Origin: Duganella sp. OV510
Lineage (GTDB): Bacteria > Pseudomonadota > Gammaproteobacteria > Burkholderiales > Burkholderiaceae_D
Direction of reading: 5' to 3'
NCBI RefSeq assembly: GCF_900100205.1
Contig: NZ_FNEQ01000009.1
Location: 248,001-312,000 of the forward strand
DNA: 64,000 nt
In this document: piece by piece, positions 45,704 to 53,975 of the stretch
Layout: the number at the start of each line of letters is the position of its first letter
Numbering within the stretch: position 1 is the stretch's first letter
Position numbers and translations under genes: made by a program
Notes under the pieces: model-generated
The model's input: only the letters and a program-made list of their open reading frames with translations
What the model was told of the DNA's origin: nothing
Database searches by the model: none

Positions 45704-48700
45704 CAGTTCCGCACCGACACCGTCAGGAAGTAACGGCGACCCGCCCACGCCACTTCATTGACGCGCAGCGAAGAGCCACCATCGGTGGTCTGCGCCTGGT
45801 CGGTCAGGTTCTTGCCTTCCAGCGAAACGGTGACGTGCTTGTTGTAGCGCCACTGGATCTTCGCATCCAGATAACCGCTCTTCTGCTGGAAGGTCGGATT
45901 GCCTGCCACGTCCGCATTGCCGGTGTAATAGCGGTCGCGGTAGTTGTAGGCCACGCGGGCATTGATATCACCCAGGTCGTACCAGATCGCCGCGTTATAG
46001 CTGTTCTTCGACAAGCCAGGATAAGTCAGCTCGGTGCCGTCCAGCGGGTTAATCAGCGCCGTGCCCGGCGCATACTTGTAATTCATGCGGGTGTAGTTCA
46101 TGTCCAGACCCAGGCCGCGCGCATAGCCCGGCAGGAAGGTCAGCGCCTGACGCCAGGTCAGCTCCACGCCGTTGGTGGTGGCGCCCTGGCCATTCATCGG
46201 ACCGGTCACGTCAAACAGTATGCCGTTGTGGAACAAGTCGGCATTCTTGCGCAGCGCCTTGTCGACGATGTAGCTGTCGATCTCCTTGCGGAAGAAGCCG
46301 GCCGTCAGCTGGGTATCCGCGCTTGGGTAGTATTCCAGGCTCAGATCCTTGTTGGTGGCGCGATAAGGCTTCAGGTCGGGATTACCGGCGGTGCAGTCGT
46401 CGGTGCCGTCGCCGCCCACCAGGCTTGAGCCGCTGCCCAGGATGCACGAGGCCGCAGGCACCAGCTTGTCGATCGCCGGACGCGCCATCACCTTGCCCCA
46501 GCCGAGGCGCAGCATGAACTGATCAGGAATCAGCCACATCATGACGTTGGCGCTAGGCAGGTAGTCGTGGTACTTGCTGTCCACACTGACGATGCCGTTG
46601 CTGATCACTGTATCGGTATAAGCGGTGCCGCTGCCGGTCGGTCTACGCACGGTCAGCTTGTTCAAGCCGGTCGACGTATTCTGCGTGCCGGTATAGCGCA
46701 CGCCGATGTTACCCCACAGGTTGCGGTCGAACAGCTCGGTGTCGAAGTCGGCGCGCACATACGCCGCGCGTACCGTCTCCTTGACCTTGAAGGTCGGGAT
46801 CTGCGGATACACCTTGCCATCGTTGCCGGTGGCCGAATACACATTATCGAAGTTGAAGTGCGAGGTATCGAAGTACTGCAACGCGTTGTTATACACCGGC
46901 GTCATCCAGCTCGACGGCACATTGTGGACGCCATCATAGCCGCCGAAGAAGGTGCCTGGCGTGCGGCCGGCAACCGCCGAAATCAGCGCAGCCATCTGCG
47001 CCTGGTTCACATACTTGTCGTTGTAGTTGAAGTTCGGGTAGGTCGGCACCGAGCTGGCGCGCAAGGTGCCGGTGGTGTTGAACGGGTCGAACAGAATGGT
47101 CGAGTTGACGTTGGCCGACGGGATGTAGATATCATCCGCCGTCGCCGCCGTGTCATTGTTGTTGACCAGGTAACCGCCGCCGTCATAGCGCTGCGAATCG
47201 GAACGGCGGCCCTGCGCGCCAAACCATATCTTGTTGAAGAAAGGCGTGCTCAGACGATATTTGAAATCCAGCTTGGCCTGGTCTTCCGTGTTCTTGGTTT
47301 CGTATGGACGATACTGCAGTTGCGCCTGCACGTAGGAACTCGGATCATCCGGCGAGTAGCCGGCCGGGAAGGTAAAGTGCGGCAGTCCCTGCTCGTCCAG
47401 CTGGACTTTCAGGCCAGGCGCATTCTGCGTCAGCACAATCGAGTTGGTCTCGTTGTGGTACTTGGACTTGGAGGTATTCAGCAAACCCTCCACTTCCAGA
47501 TCGCCGCGCTTGAAGTTGAAGCCGGTGCTGAGGTAGTCCGATTTGATCTTCAGCTTGAAGTCGCGCGCCGAGGTGCTGAACGCGCCCTGGCCGCCAACGC
47601 CACCAACGTACTGGCAATCGCCGACGGTATATTCGGTGACGATGTGATTGCTGACCACCAGGCCCGCCGGCGTGCCAGTGGCCGGCAAGGCGCTACAGGT
47701 GCCGGTACCGGTGTTCGGAGCACCGGTCGCCGGGTTGTACACCGGTGCGACACCAGCGCTGGACAGGCGCGTCAGCGTATTGAAGTCGGTGCCGTAGTTG
47801 CGATCGTTCAGGCGCTGATCCTGATCGTTGCGCTGGTAGCTGACGTAGGCATTGAAGTCATTGCTGAACTTGTACTGCGCGGTCATCTCGGCCGAGGAAC
47901 GCTTGTGATCGCGCGTCCAGATGCCGTAGCGCGAGGTGCCGGGATTGTAGTCATACCATTGCTGCTGGCAGGCGGTCTTTTGCGCCGCCGACAGCGTGCT
48001 GGCCGAGCAGCCGGCGGCCGTTCCAATGGCGGCCACCGCCGGGTCAAGCGAGGTGACGGTTTTCTCCGGCGAGCCATCCCAGTCGCGCAGGAAGCGCCAG
48101 CTGGTGTTGCGGCTGTAATCATTCTGCGTCAGCACCTTGTCGTAGACAAGATTGGCCATGATGCCCAGGCGGCCATCCATGAACTTGTCCGCCCACAGCA
48201 GGCTGGCGCGCGGCTGCGTACCGCCACGGCTGGTGGAGTGTTCGCCTGCCACGGTGGCGGCAATGGTCATCTCCTTGAAGTCCAGTGGCTTGCGGGTGCG
48301 GATCTGCACGGTGCCGCCGACGCCACCTTCGGTCAGGTCGGCCGTAGTACCTTTGAAGACGTCGATCGACGCGATCAGTTCGGATGCCAGCTCACGCAGC
48401 TCGGCGCCACGGCCGGCATTGCCATTGGTGCCTAAAACGGACATACCGTTTATCTCGATACGGTTCAGGTCCGGCGCCACGCCACGGATCGACACTTGCG
48501 AGCCTTCGCCGAAATCGCGGGTCAGCTGCACGCCGGTGATGCGCGACAGTGCCTCGCCGACGTTCTTGTCAGGGAACTGGTTGATGTCCTCGGCCACGAT
48601 GGAGTCCGACACGGTGGCATTGCGAATTTTTCGGTCGATGGCGGACGCCACCGATTTACGCGTGCCGACCACCATCACGGTAGTGGTGGCGTCCGTTCCT

Positions 48701-48840
48701 TCCGCTGCGCGCGGCGTTTCCTTTGCAGCGGTTTCTGTCTGCGCCATGGCGGCATTGCTGGCCAGGATGGCGAGTGCCGATGCGACGGCGATAGTCATGA
48801 CTGGGCGTGCCAGGCGGTTGGCTTGCGTTGACTTGCTCAC
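45703..48840 (-). CDS. Large TonB-dependent receptor for carbohydrates (predicted)
   Basis: A 1045-residue outer-membrane receptor of the long type common in polysaccharide loci of Caulobacter and Xanthomonas relatives. Signal peptide to SNAAMA-Q; TonB-box-like TVMVVGTRKSVASAIDRK; plug with SIVAEDINQFPDKNVGEALSRITGVQ segment and IDVFKGTTADLTEGGVGGTV; barrel ending AWAGRRYFLTVSVRN. It is co-transcribed with the tandem acetylesterase, so import of rhamnogalacturonan oligosaccharides is the likely role. A GGGGGA ribosome site precedes the ATG. Confidence 0.87.
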   Translation of the reverse strand: MSKSTQANRLARPVMTIAVASALAILASNAAMAQTETAAKETPRAAEGTDATTTVMVVGTRKSVASAIDRKIRNATVSDSIVAEDINQFPDKNVGEALSRITGVQLTRDFGEGSQVSIRGVAPDLNRIEINGMSVLGTNGNAGRGAELRELASELIASIDVFKGTTADLTEGGVGGTVQIRTRKPLDFKEMTIAATVAGEHSTSRGGTQPRASLLWADKFMDGRLGIMANLVYDKVLTQNDYSRNTSWRFLRDWDGSPEKTVTSLDPAVAAIGTAAGCSASTLSAAQKTACQQQWYDYNPGTSRYGIWTRDHKRSSAEMTAQYKFSNDFNAYVSYQRNDQDQRLNDRNYGTDFNTLTRLSSAGVAPVYNPATGAPNTGTGTCSALPATGTPAGLVVSNHIVTEYTVGDCQYVGGVGGQGAFSTSARDFKLKIKSDYLSTGFNFKRGDLEVEGLLNTSKSKYHNETNSIVLTQNAPGLKVQLDEQGLPHFTFPAGYSPDDPSSYVQAQLQYRPYETKNTEDQAKLDFKYRLSTPFFNKIWFGAQGRRSDSQRYDGGGYLVNNNDTAATADDIYIPSANVNSTILFDPFNTTGTLRASSVPTYPNFNYNDKYVNQAQMAALISAVAGRTPGTFFGGYDGVHNVPSSWMTPVYNNALQYFDTSHFNFDNVYSATGNDGKVYPQIPTFKVKETVRAAYVRADFDTELFDRNLWGNIGVRYTGTQNTSTGLNKLTVRRPTGSGTAYTDTVISNGIVSVDSKYHDYLPSANVMMWLIPDQFMLRLGWGKVMARPAIDKLVPAASCILGSGSSLVGGDGTDDCTAGNPDLKPYRATNKDLSLEYYPSADTQLTAGFFRKEIDSYIVDKALRKNADLFHNGILFDVTGPMNGQGATTNGVELTWRQALTFLPGYARGLGLDMNYTRMNYKYAPGTALINPLDGTELTYPGLSKNSYNAAIWYDLGDINARVAYNYRDRYYTGNADVAGNPTFQQKSGYLDAKIQWRYNKHVTVSLEGKNLTDQAQTTDGGSSLRVNEVAWAGRRYFLTVSVRN

Positions 48841-49040
48841 TTGATGTCCCCCGTTATTTTTTAATCAGCTTGTGGCTGCATTCTAGGTGGGACTTGCAAG
48901 AAAAAATCGCCGCCAAGACAAAGAATCAAATAGTTGATTGGGGCGTGCTCACTCTGTTGTTTTGGGCGCAACGCGCAAGCGATTACTGCGCGGGGCCGAT
49001 TGAGCGCCCTGCGATAACATTCACGTTATTCTTGATCTGA
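48841..49040. other. Intergenic region, receptor promoter region
   Basis: These 200 bases contain no gene that I can support. On the minus strand a TAGAAT (-10-like, 48884-48879) precedes the receptor start; no convincing -35 or operator is evident. Confidence 0.4.
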
Positions 49041-49464
49041 TCAGTTGCGTGATTGGAATGCAGCACTGAATTCCTGCGCCGCAGCATGAACACGTTCAGC
49101 ACCGACATCGAAGGTGCAGTGCCTCAGCGTGAGCGGCGCAGCGCAGGCGCTCGCCATCCAGCGTGGCCGGATCGCCCATGCCGATCACCAGCACCGCGCG
49201 CGGCGCCATGACGGGCGGCGGCAACTTGACCAACAACGTCTCCATTTCCTGTGCGCGGAAAGCGCCACTGGTGCGCAGGCGGGTCAGATGGCCATCCAGC
49301 GCCAGCAGACCGCCGGCGATGGCGGCATCGCCTGTCTCGTGCTCGAACATGCAGGCCACGCTGAAGTCGACATCGGCATGCGCCGGCCCCCAGGCGACTA
49401 CGTCGAACTGTACGCCATCGATGATTCCTACAGGCAGACGTGCAGGGGAAGATGCGTCGGTCAT
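49041..49464 (-). pseudogene. Peptidase M17-type N-terminal-domain protein, frame-broken
   Basis: The frame from ATG 49464 gives MTDASSPARLPVGIIDGVQF, then EMETLLVKLPPPVMAPRAVLVIGMGDP, which resembles the N-terminal domain of leucyl aminopeptidases found alone in related bacteria. It stops at 49096. In the next frame the sequence continues as HCTFDVGAERVHAAAQEF and ends at TGA 49041-49043, a plausible native C-terminus. The break lies near 49105-49120. The reconstructed product (about 140 residues) is also shorter than I expect for such a domain, so some internal sequence may be missing. The peptidase catalytic domain is absent in any case. Confidence 0.55.
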
Positions 49465-49580
49465 GACATGGCTTTCGTATGTAAAGCACCGATCTTATCG
49501 ACTACCAGACGGCTTCCGCAACTGGTCTAAGGGTACAATCAGCCGGGCAAGGGCTTAGCCTCTGAACGCGAAAGGATCAA

Positions 49581-50747
49581 ATGCATTATGACGTAATCGT
49601 GGTCGGTCTCGGTGCAATGGGCGCTGCCACGTTGTATCAGTTGGCAAAGCGCGGCGTGCGGGTGGCCGGCGTAGACCGCTACGCGCCGCCACACGATCAA
49701 GGCTCCAGTCACGGCGACACGCGCATCACGCGGCTGGCCATCGGCGAAGGCGCGGCGTATATTCCACTGGCGCTGAATTCGCACCGTATCTGGCGCGAAC
49801 TGGAAGCGGAGAGCGGCGTACCGCTGCTGGAACAATGCGGCATGCTGATGCTGAGCGACAGCCAAGTCGCCGCAAGCGGCCATGGCACGCCGGATTTCGC
49901 CGGCCAGACCGCCGCGCTGGCGCGGCAGTACGGCATCGCCCACGAGTTGCTGGATGCCGCCGCCATCGCACAGCGCTTCCCGCAGTTCACCGGCTACGGC
50001 CCGCATGCGCTGGGCTACTACGAGCCGGGGGCCGGCTATGTGCGGCCCGAGCGCTGCATCGCAGTGCAGATCGAACTGGCGCAACAGGCCGGCGCAGCGC
50101 TGCACCTGAATACTCAGGTACGCTCGATGTCGGCGCGTGCCGGTGGCGGCGTGCAGGTAGAGACCGCCAACGGCAGCCTGACGGCCGATCACGTTATCTC
50201 ATGCGCGGGCATGTGGAGCGGCAAGCTGCTCGGCGGACCTTTTACCGGCCTGCTGAAAGTCTGCCGCCAGAAGCTGTACTGGTTCGAGCTGGATGAGCCG
50301 CAGCGGTTCGCGCCCGGTTCGCCGGTATTCATCCGCCTGGATGCGGGCGCGGATAGCGATAGCTGCTACGGCTTCCCACCAGTCCCCGGCGAAAACGCCA
50401 TCAAGATCGCCACCGAGGACTACACCGACCGCAGCGATCCGGACCATGTGGACCGCGACATCAGCGCTGCCGATGCCGCCGCCATGTACCAGCAGCATGT
50501 GGCTGGCCGTCTGGCCGGCGTCTCCGGCCGCGTATTGAAATCAAAGGTCTGCACCTACACGATCACGCCCGATTTCAACTTCCTCATCGACGCGCATCCC
50601 GACCTGCCCGGCGTGACCGTTGTTTCTGCCTGTTCGGGCCACGGTTTCAAGCACTCGGCCGGTGTCGGCGAAGCGCTGGCCAAGCGCTACTGCGGCGAGG
50701 CGGATGCGGTCGGCCTGTCGGCGTTCGCCTTGCCGCGCCACGGTTGA
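49581..50747 (+). CDS. solA: N-methyl-L-tryptophan/sarcosine oxidase (monomeric, covalent FAD)
   Basis: A 388-residue flavoprotein amine oxidase. The dinucleotide motif VVGLGAMGAATLYQL opens it, GSSHGDTRITR follows, and SACSGHGFKHSAGVGEAL holds the Cys that binds FAD covalently. It oxidises N-methyl amino acids to the free amine with release of formaldehyde and hydrogen peroxide. The exact substrate (N-methyltryptophan, sarcosine or pipecolate) cannot be settled from sequence. The formaldehyde link to the downstream aldehyde-defence genes is only suggestive. Confidence 0.9.
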   Translation: MHYDVIVVGLGAMGAATLYQLAKRGVRVAGVDRYAPPHDQGSSHGDTRITRLAIGEGAAYIPLALNSHRIWRELEAESGVPLLEQCGMLMLSDSQVAASGHGTPDFAGQTAALARQYGIAHELLDAAAIAQRFPQFTGYGPHALGYYEPGAGYVRPERCIAVQIELAQQAGAALHLNTQVRSMSARAGGGVQVETANGSLTADHVISCAGMWSGKLLGGPFTGLLKVCRQKLYWFELDEPQRFAPGSPVFIRLDAGADSDSCYGFPPVPGENAIKIATEDYTDRSDPDHVDRDISAADAAAMYQQHVAGRLAGVSGRVLKSKVCTYTITPDFNFLIDAHPDLPGVTVVSACSGHGFKHSAGVGEALAKRYCGEADAVGLSAFALPRHG

Positions 50748-50771
50748 CGAATAAGCTAAACGGTATATACT
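50744..50771 (+). promoter_or_regulatory. Sigma-70 promoter of the rnk leader
   Basis: TTGACG (50744-50749) and TATACT (50766-50771) are separated by 16 nt. The -35 overlaps the solA stop codon. A transcript starting near 50779 would have a leader of about 250 nt before rnk. Confidence 0.75.
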
Positions 50772-51031
50772 CGGCCCATCAACAGGCTTTTCTGACGACG
50801 CTCCGTGAACACCGACCGCATTTCCCTGTCGCGTAACTGTTCCGCCCTGCACCAGGGAGCATCGCCTATGGCCGGACGCCGATGCGCGTCCACGAAGGAT
50901 ATCGCCAGCCTTTCTTTGGCTCGGTAAGCCAGAACCCCACGTTCTTTCGCCTGCCGAGCGCCCTCCCTGTTCCTGAATCGCCCGCTGGACGCAAGGTCTA
51001 TGCGGCACCGTCACGCACTTTTGGAGTGAAA
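50772..51031 (+). ncRNA. Long structured-looking rnk leader (candidate cis-regulatory RNA)
   Basis: The leader contains TCCCTG/CAGGGA pairing around the uORF ribosome site and two mutually exclusive hairpins sharing 50917-50920: GCCA (50904-50907) with TGGC (50917-50920), or TGGCT (50917-50921) with AGCCA (50927-50931). The second encloses the uORF stop codon. This is the layout of a translation-coupled attenuator, but folding and expression are not shown. Confidence 0.5.
50868..50927 (+). CDS. Upstream ORF (19 residues) in the rnk leader
   Basis: ATG at 50868 is preceded by AGGGAG (50854-50859) with an ideal 8-nt spacer. The peptide is MAGRRCASTKDIASLSLAR, with a basic, Ser-rich composition, and stops at TAA 50925-50927. 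Its small size and position between a strong promoter and rnk suggest a leader peptide. There is no homology evidence. Confidence 0.45.
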   Translation: MAGRRCASTKDIASLSLAR

Positions 51032-51421
51032 ATGAAACCGCACATCACCGTATCAACACTGGATATCGAACGCCTGGAAACCCTGCTGGAAACCCACCAT
51101 AACCAGGCCTTGCAGGACGAGCTGGCGCGCGCCAAGGCCGTCGAGCCGGAAGACATCCCTTCCGACGTGGTCACCATGCGCTCGCAGGTGCGCTTCGAGA
51201 TCGAACAGCCACCACAACAGCTGTGCCTGACGCTGGCTTATCCCAAGGATATGCCCGAGCTGGAGGACGGCATTTCCATCCTGACGCCGATCGGCACCGC
51301 GCTGCTCGGCCTGAAAGTCGGCGACAGCATCGACTGGCCGCGCCCGGATGGTCAGATGACCACGCTGCGCATCCTGGAAGTGCCTTACCAGCCGGAGCGC
51401 GCAGGCGAAACTTTCCGCTAA
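51032..51421 (+). CDS. rnk: Rnk-type nucleoside diphosphate kinase regulator (GreA/GreB C-terminal-like)
   Basis: A 129-residue protein with an N-terminal coiled helix (STLDIERLETLLETHH) and a C-terminal FKBP-like domain of the GreA/GreB type (VTMRSQVRFEIE, ISILTPIGTALLGLKVGDSIDWPRPDG). Rnk binds RNA polymerase's secondary channel or affects NDP kinase levels. ATG 51032 is the family start with GGAG upstream; the open frame continues 50 codons further into the leader, but that part lacks family character. It stops just before the nemR operator. Confidence 0.85.
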   Translation: MKPHITVSTLDIERLETLLETHHNQALQDELARAKAVEPEDIPSDVVTMRSQVRFEIEQPPQQLCLTLAYPKDMPELEDGISILTPIGTALLGLKVGDSIDWPRPDGQMTTLRILEVPYQPERAGETFR

Positions 51422-51450
51422 CTAGACGACTGGTCTAATTATGTTATACT
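51422..51450 (+). promoter_or_regulatory. nemR promoter with NemR-type operator
   Basis: The palindrome TAGAC-GACTG-GTCTA (51423-51437) covers the -35/spacer region in front of TATACT (51445-51450). It resembles the E. coli NemR box (TAGACC-N4-GGTCTA), so NemR would repress itself. Confidence 0.75.
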
Positions 51451-51457
51451 GCATCGC

Positions 51458-52033
51458 ATGAAAGCCGAATACACCGACGTCCGCCAGCATATTCTCGATC
51501 AAGGGAAGGCCATTATCACGCGCAAAGGTTTTGCGGGTGTGGGCCTGAACGAAATCCTGACGGCCGCCGATGTGCCCAAGGGTTCCTTCTACCACTACTT
51601 CAAGTCCAAGGAACTGTTTGGCGAGGCGCTGCTGGAAGATTATGTAGCGCAATACCTGGCAGAGATGGAAGCCACGCTGACCAAGCCAGGCCAGGACGCC
51701 GCACGTTCGCTGATGGATTACTGGACCGGCTGGTTCTCCGAGGATTGCGGCTGCCGCTGCCTGGTGGTCAAGCTGAGCAGCGAAGTGGCCGACATGTCGG
51801 AACCGATGCGCGTGGCGCTGCTGGACGGCACCAACCGCATCATCGCCCGCATCGCAGTCACGCTGGAGCAAGGCGTGGCGGACGGCTCACTGCCGACCGT
51901 GACCGAAGCCGCGCAAACGGCGCAGACGCTGTACCAGCTGTGGCTGGGCGCCGCTATGCTGACCAAGCTGCGCCGCGATCCGAGTGCGCTGCAATCTGCC
52001 TGGCAAGCCACGCTGGCCCTATTGAAACTGTAA
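51458..52033 (+). CDS. nemR: TetR-family electrophile-responsive repressor (NemR-like)
   Basis: A 191-residue TetR regulator. The helix-turn-helix LNEILTAADVPKGSFYHYFKSKELFG is the family core and aligns with NemR along the full length. The ligand domain has a Cys cluster (DCGCRCLVVKLSSEV) in the position of the E. coli NemR redox Cys106, and LGAAMLTKLR has a Lys near its partner Lys175. It likely senses reactive electrophiles or hypochlorite and derepresses the yqhD operon. Two matching operators flank it. Confidence 0.85.
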   Translation: MKAEYTDVRQHILDQGKAIITRKGFAGVGLNEILTAADVPKGSFYHYFKSKELFGEALLEDYVAQYLAEMEATLTKPGQDAARSLMDYWTGWFSEDCGCRCLVVKLSSEVADMSEPMRVALLDGTNRIIARIAVTLEQGVADGSLPTVTEAAQTAQTLYQLWLGAAMLTKLRRDPSALQSAWQATLALLKL

Positions 52034-52041
52034 GCATTTTT

Positions 52042-52071
52042 TTGAATCATTTTCTAGACGACCAGTCTAAT
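52042..52071 (+). promoter_or_regulatory. yqhD promoter with second NemR-type operator
   Basis: TAGAC-GACCA-GTCTA (52055-52069) overlaps a TCTAAT -10 (52066-52071), which lies 18 nt from TTGAAT (52042-52047). It stands 18 nt before the yqhD start and repeats the nemR operator half-sites exactly. Confidence 0.75.
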
Positions 52072-52087
52072 ACAAAAGGAAAAACAG

Positions 52088-53245
52088 ATGAAAAACTTCG
52101 AATTCCACAATCCGACCAAAATCGTCTTTGGCGCCGACACCGTCGCCAAGCTGTCCAAGCTGGTGCCGGAGACCGCGCGCGTACTGATCCTGTACGGCGG
52201 CGCCAGCGCCGAAAAGACCGGCACGCTGGCCGAAGTCCGCACCGCACTGGGCGGCCGCCACGTGCAGGAATTCAGCGGTATCGAGCCTAATCCAAGCTAC
52301 GAAACGCTGATGCGCGCTGTCGAACAGGTGCGCAAGGAAAAGCTGGACTTCCTGCTGGCGGTCGGTGGCGGTTCGGTCATCGACGGCACGAAGTTCGTTG
52401 CCGCCGCCGCGCTGTATGACGGCGAGCCATGGGAAATCGCCGAACGCGGCGGCTCCAACATCAAGCAAGCCCTGCCCTTCGGCTCGGTGCTGACCTTGCC
52501 CGCCACCGGCTCGGAAATGAACGCCGGCAGCGTCGTCACCAAAAAAGCCACGCAGGCCAAGCTGGCCTTCCACAGCGGGTTGGTATATCCAAAATTCTCG
52601 ATCCTCGATCCGCGCAAGACCTTCACGCTGCCGGTCAGCCAGGTGGCCAACGGCCTGGTCGACGCCTTCGTCCACACCACCGAGCAATACCTGACCTACC
52701 CGGTCGATGCGCGCGTGCAGGACCGCTTTGCCGAAGGCCTGCTGCAAACGCTGGTGGAAATCGCGCCACAAGCGATCGCATCGCCGGACGACTACGCCAC
52801 CCGCGCCAACCTGATGTGGACCGCGACGCTGGCACTGAACGGCCTGATCGGCGCAGGTGTGCCGCAGGACTGGGCCACCCACATGATCGGCCACGAACTG
52901 ACGGCACTGTACGACATCGACCACGCGCGCACACTGGCGCTGGTGCTGCCGGCGCTGCTGGACGTACAGCGCGAGCCGAAGCGCGCCAAGCTGCTACAGT
53001 TTGGCGAGCGCGTCTGGAACATCAGCAGCGGCAGCGATGACCAACGCATCGACGCCACCATCGCCCGCACCCGCGCCTTCTTTGAAGGCCTGGGCATCCC
53101 AACCCGCCTGTCCGCCTATGCGCTGGGACAGGAAGCTGTCGAGGCCGTGCTCAAGCAACTCGAAGCGCACGGCATGACCGCCCTCGGCGAGCACCGCGAC
53201 ATCGACCTGGCACGCAGCCGCCGCATTCTTGAAGCAGCACTTTAA
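52088..53245 (+). CDS. yqhD: NADPH-dependent iron-type alcohol/aldehyde dehydrogenase (YqhD-like)
   Basis: A 385-residue group III alcohol dehydrogenase. It opens KNFEFHNPTKIVFGADTVAKL, binds NADPH with LYGGASAEKTG and AVGGGSVIDGTKFVA, and has metal-ligand segments WATHMIGHELTALYDIDHARTLALV. In E. coli YqhD reduces toxic aldehydes (methylglyoxal, glyoxal, acrolein). With NemR and a DJ-1 protein beside it, a detoxifying role is likely. AAGGAA precedes the ATG. Confidence 0.92.
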   Translation: MKNFEFHNPTKIVFGADTVAKLSKLVPETARVLILYGGASAEKTGTLAEVRTALGGRHVQEFSGIEPNPSYETLMRAVEQVRKEKLDFLLAVGGGSVIDGTKFVAAAALYDGEPWEIAERGGSNIKQALPFGSVLTLPATGSEMNAGSVVTKKATQAKLAFHSGLVYPKFSILDPRKTFTLPVSQVANGLVDAFVHTTEQYLTYPVDARVQDRFAEGLLQTLVEIAPQAIASPDDYATRANLMWTATLALNGLIGAGVPQDWATHMIGHELTALYDIDHARTLALVLPALLDVQREPKRAKLLQFGERVWNISSGSDDQRIDATIARTRAFFEGLGIPTRLSAYALGQEAVEAVLKQLEAHGMTALGEHRDIDLARSRRILEAAL

Positions 53246-53259
53246 TAAAGGAAACGCAC

Positions 53260-53940
53260 ATGAAAAAGATTCTGATGGTACTGACCTCGCACGACCAACT
53301 CGGCAACACCGGCAAGAAAACCGGCTTCTGGCTGGAAGAGTTCGCCGCGCCGTACTACACGCTGAAAGCCTCCGGCGCACAAATCACCGTGGTGTCGCCA
53401 GCCGGCGGCCAGCCGCCGCTGGATCCGAAAAGCGACGCGCCGGAATCGCAAACCGAGGCGACCAAACGCTTCAAGGCTGATACCGCAGCCCAGTCTGTGC
53501 TGGCCAACACCGGCAAGCTGGCCGACGTCAACGTCGCCGACTTCGACGCCGTGTTCTACCCAGGCGGCCACGGCCCGCTGTGGGACCTGGCCGAAGACCG
53601 CCACTCGATCAAGCTGATCGAAGACATGATCGCCGCCGGCAAGCCGGTCGCCGCTGTCTGCCACGCACCAGGCGTGCTGCGCCATGTGAAAGGCACGGAC
53701 GGCAAGCCGCTGGTCAACGGCAAGAAAGTCACCGGCTTCACCAACACCGAAGAAGACGCGGTCGGCCTGACGGATGTGGTGCCATTCCTGGTGGAAGACA
53801 TGCTGAAGCAAAACGGTGGCGTTTACTCCAAGGTCGGCGACTGGCAGCCTTACGCCATCACCGACGGCCTGCTGGTCACCGGCCAGAACCCGGCCTCTTC
53901 CGAAGCCGCCGCCGACGCCTTGCTGAAGCTGCTGGCCTGA
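53260..53940 (+). CDS. DJ-1/PfpI-superfamily glyoxalase or deglycase
   Basis: A 226-residue class I glutamine-amidotransferase-like protein. The nucleophile elbow AAVCHAPGVLRHV contains the catalytic Cys, with FYPGGHGPLWDLAED giving the Glu-type partner region. Length and N-terminus (KKILMVLTSHDQLGNTGKKTGFWLEE) match the YhbO/Hsp31-like glyoxalase III branch. It lies 14 nt after yqhD, so the two act together against reactive aldehydes. Confidence 0.88.
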   Translation: MKKILMVLTSHDQLGNTGKKTGFWLEEFAAPYYTLKASGAQITVVSPAGGQPPLDPKSDAPESQTEATKRFKADTAAQSVLANTGKLADVNVADFDAVFYPGGHGPLWDLAEDRHSIKLIEDMIAAGKPVAAVCHAPGVLRHVKGTDGKPLVNGKKVTGFTNTEEDAVGLTDVVPFLVEDMLKQNGGVYSKVGDWQPYAITDGLLVTGQNPASSEAAADALLKLLA

Positions 53941-53947
53941 CGGTCGT

Positions 53948-53971
53948 GTGCGGGTACCGCAAAACCCGCAC
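53948..53971. terminator. Hairpin between convergent genes
   Basis: GTGCGGGT (53948-53955) and ACCCGCAC (53964-53971) form an 8-bp perfect stem. The following T-run is weak, so termination is likely but not certain. Confidence 0.5.
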
Positions 53972-53975
53972 GGCT

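Noticed and set aside
50882..51031. A 50-codon N-terminal extension of Rnk
   Set aside because: The family starts at 51032, and the extension overlaps the leader and uORF. A coding role cannot be excluded but is not supported.
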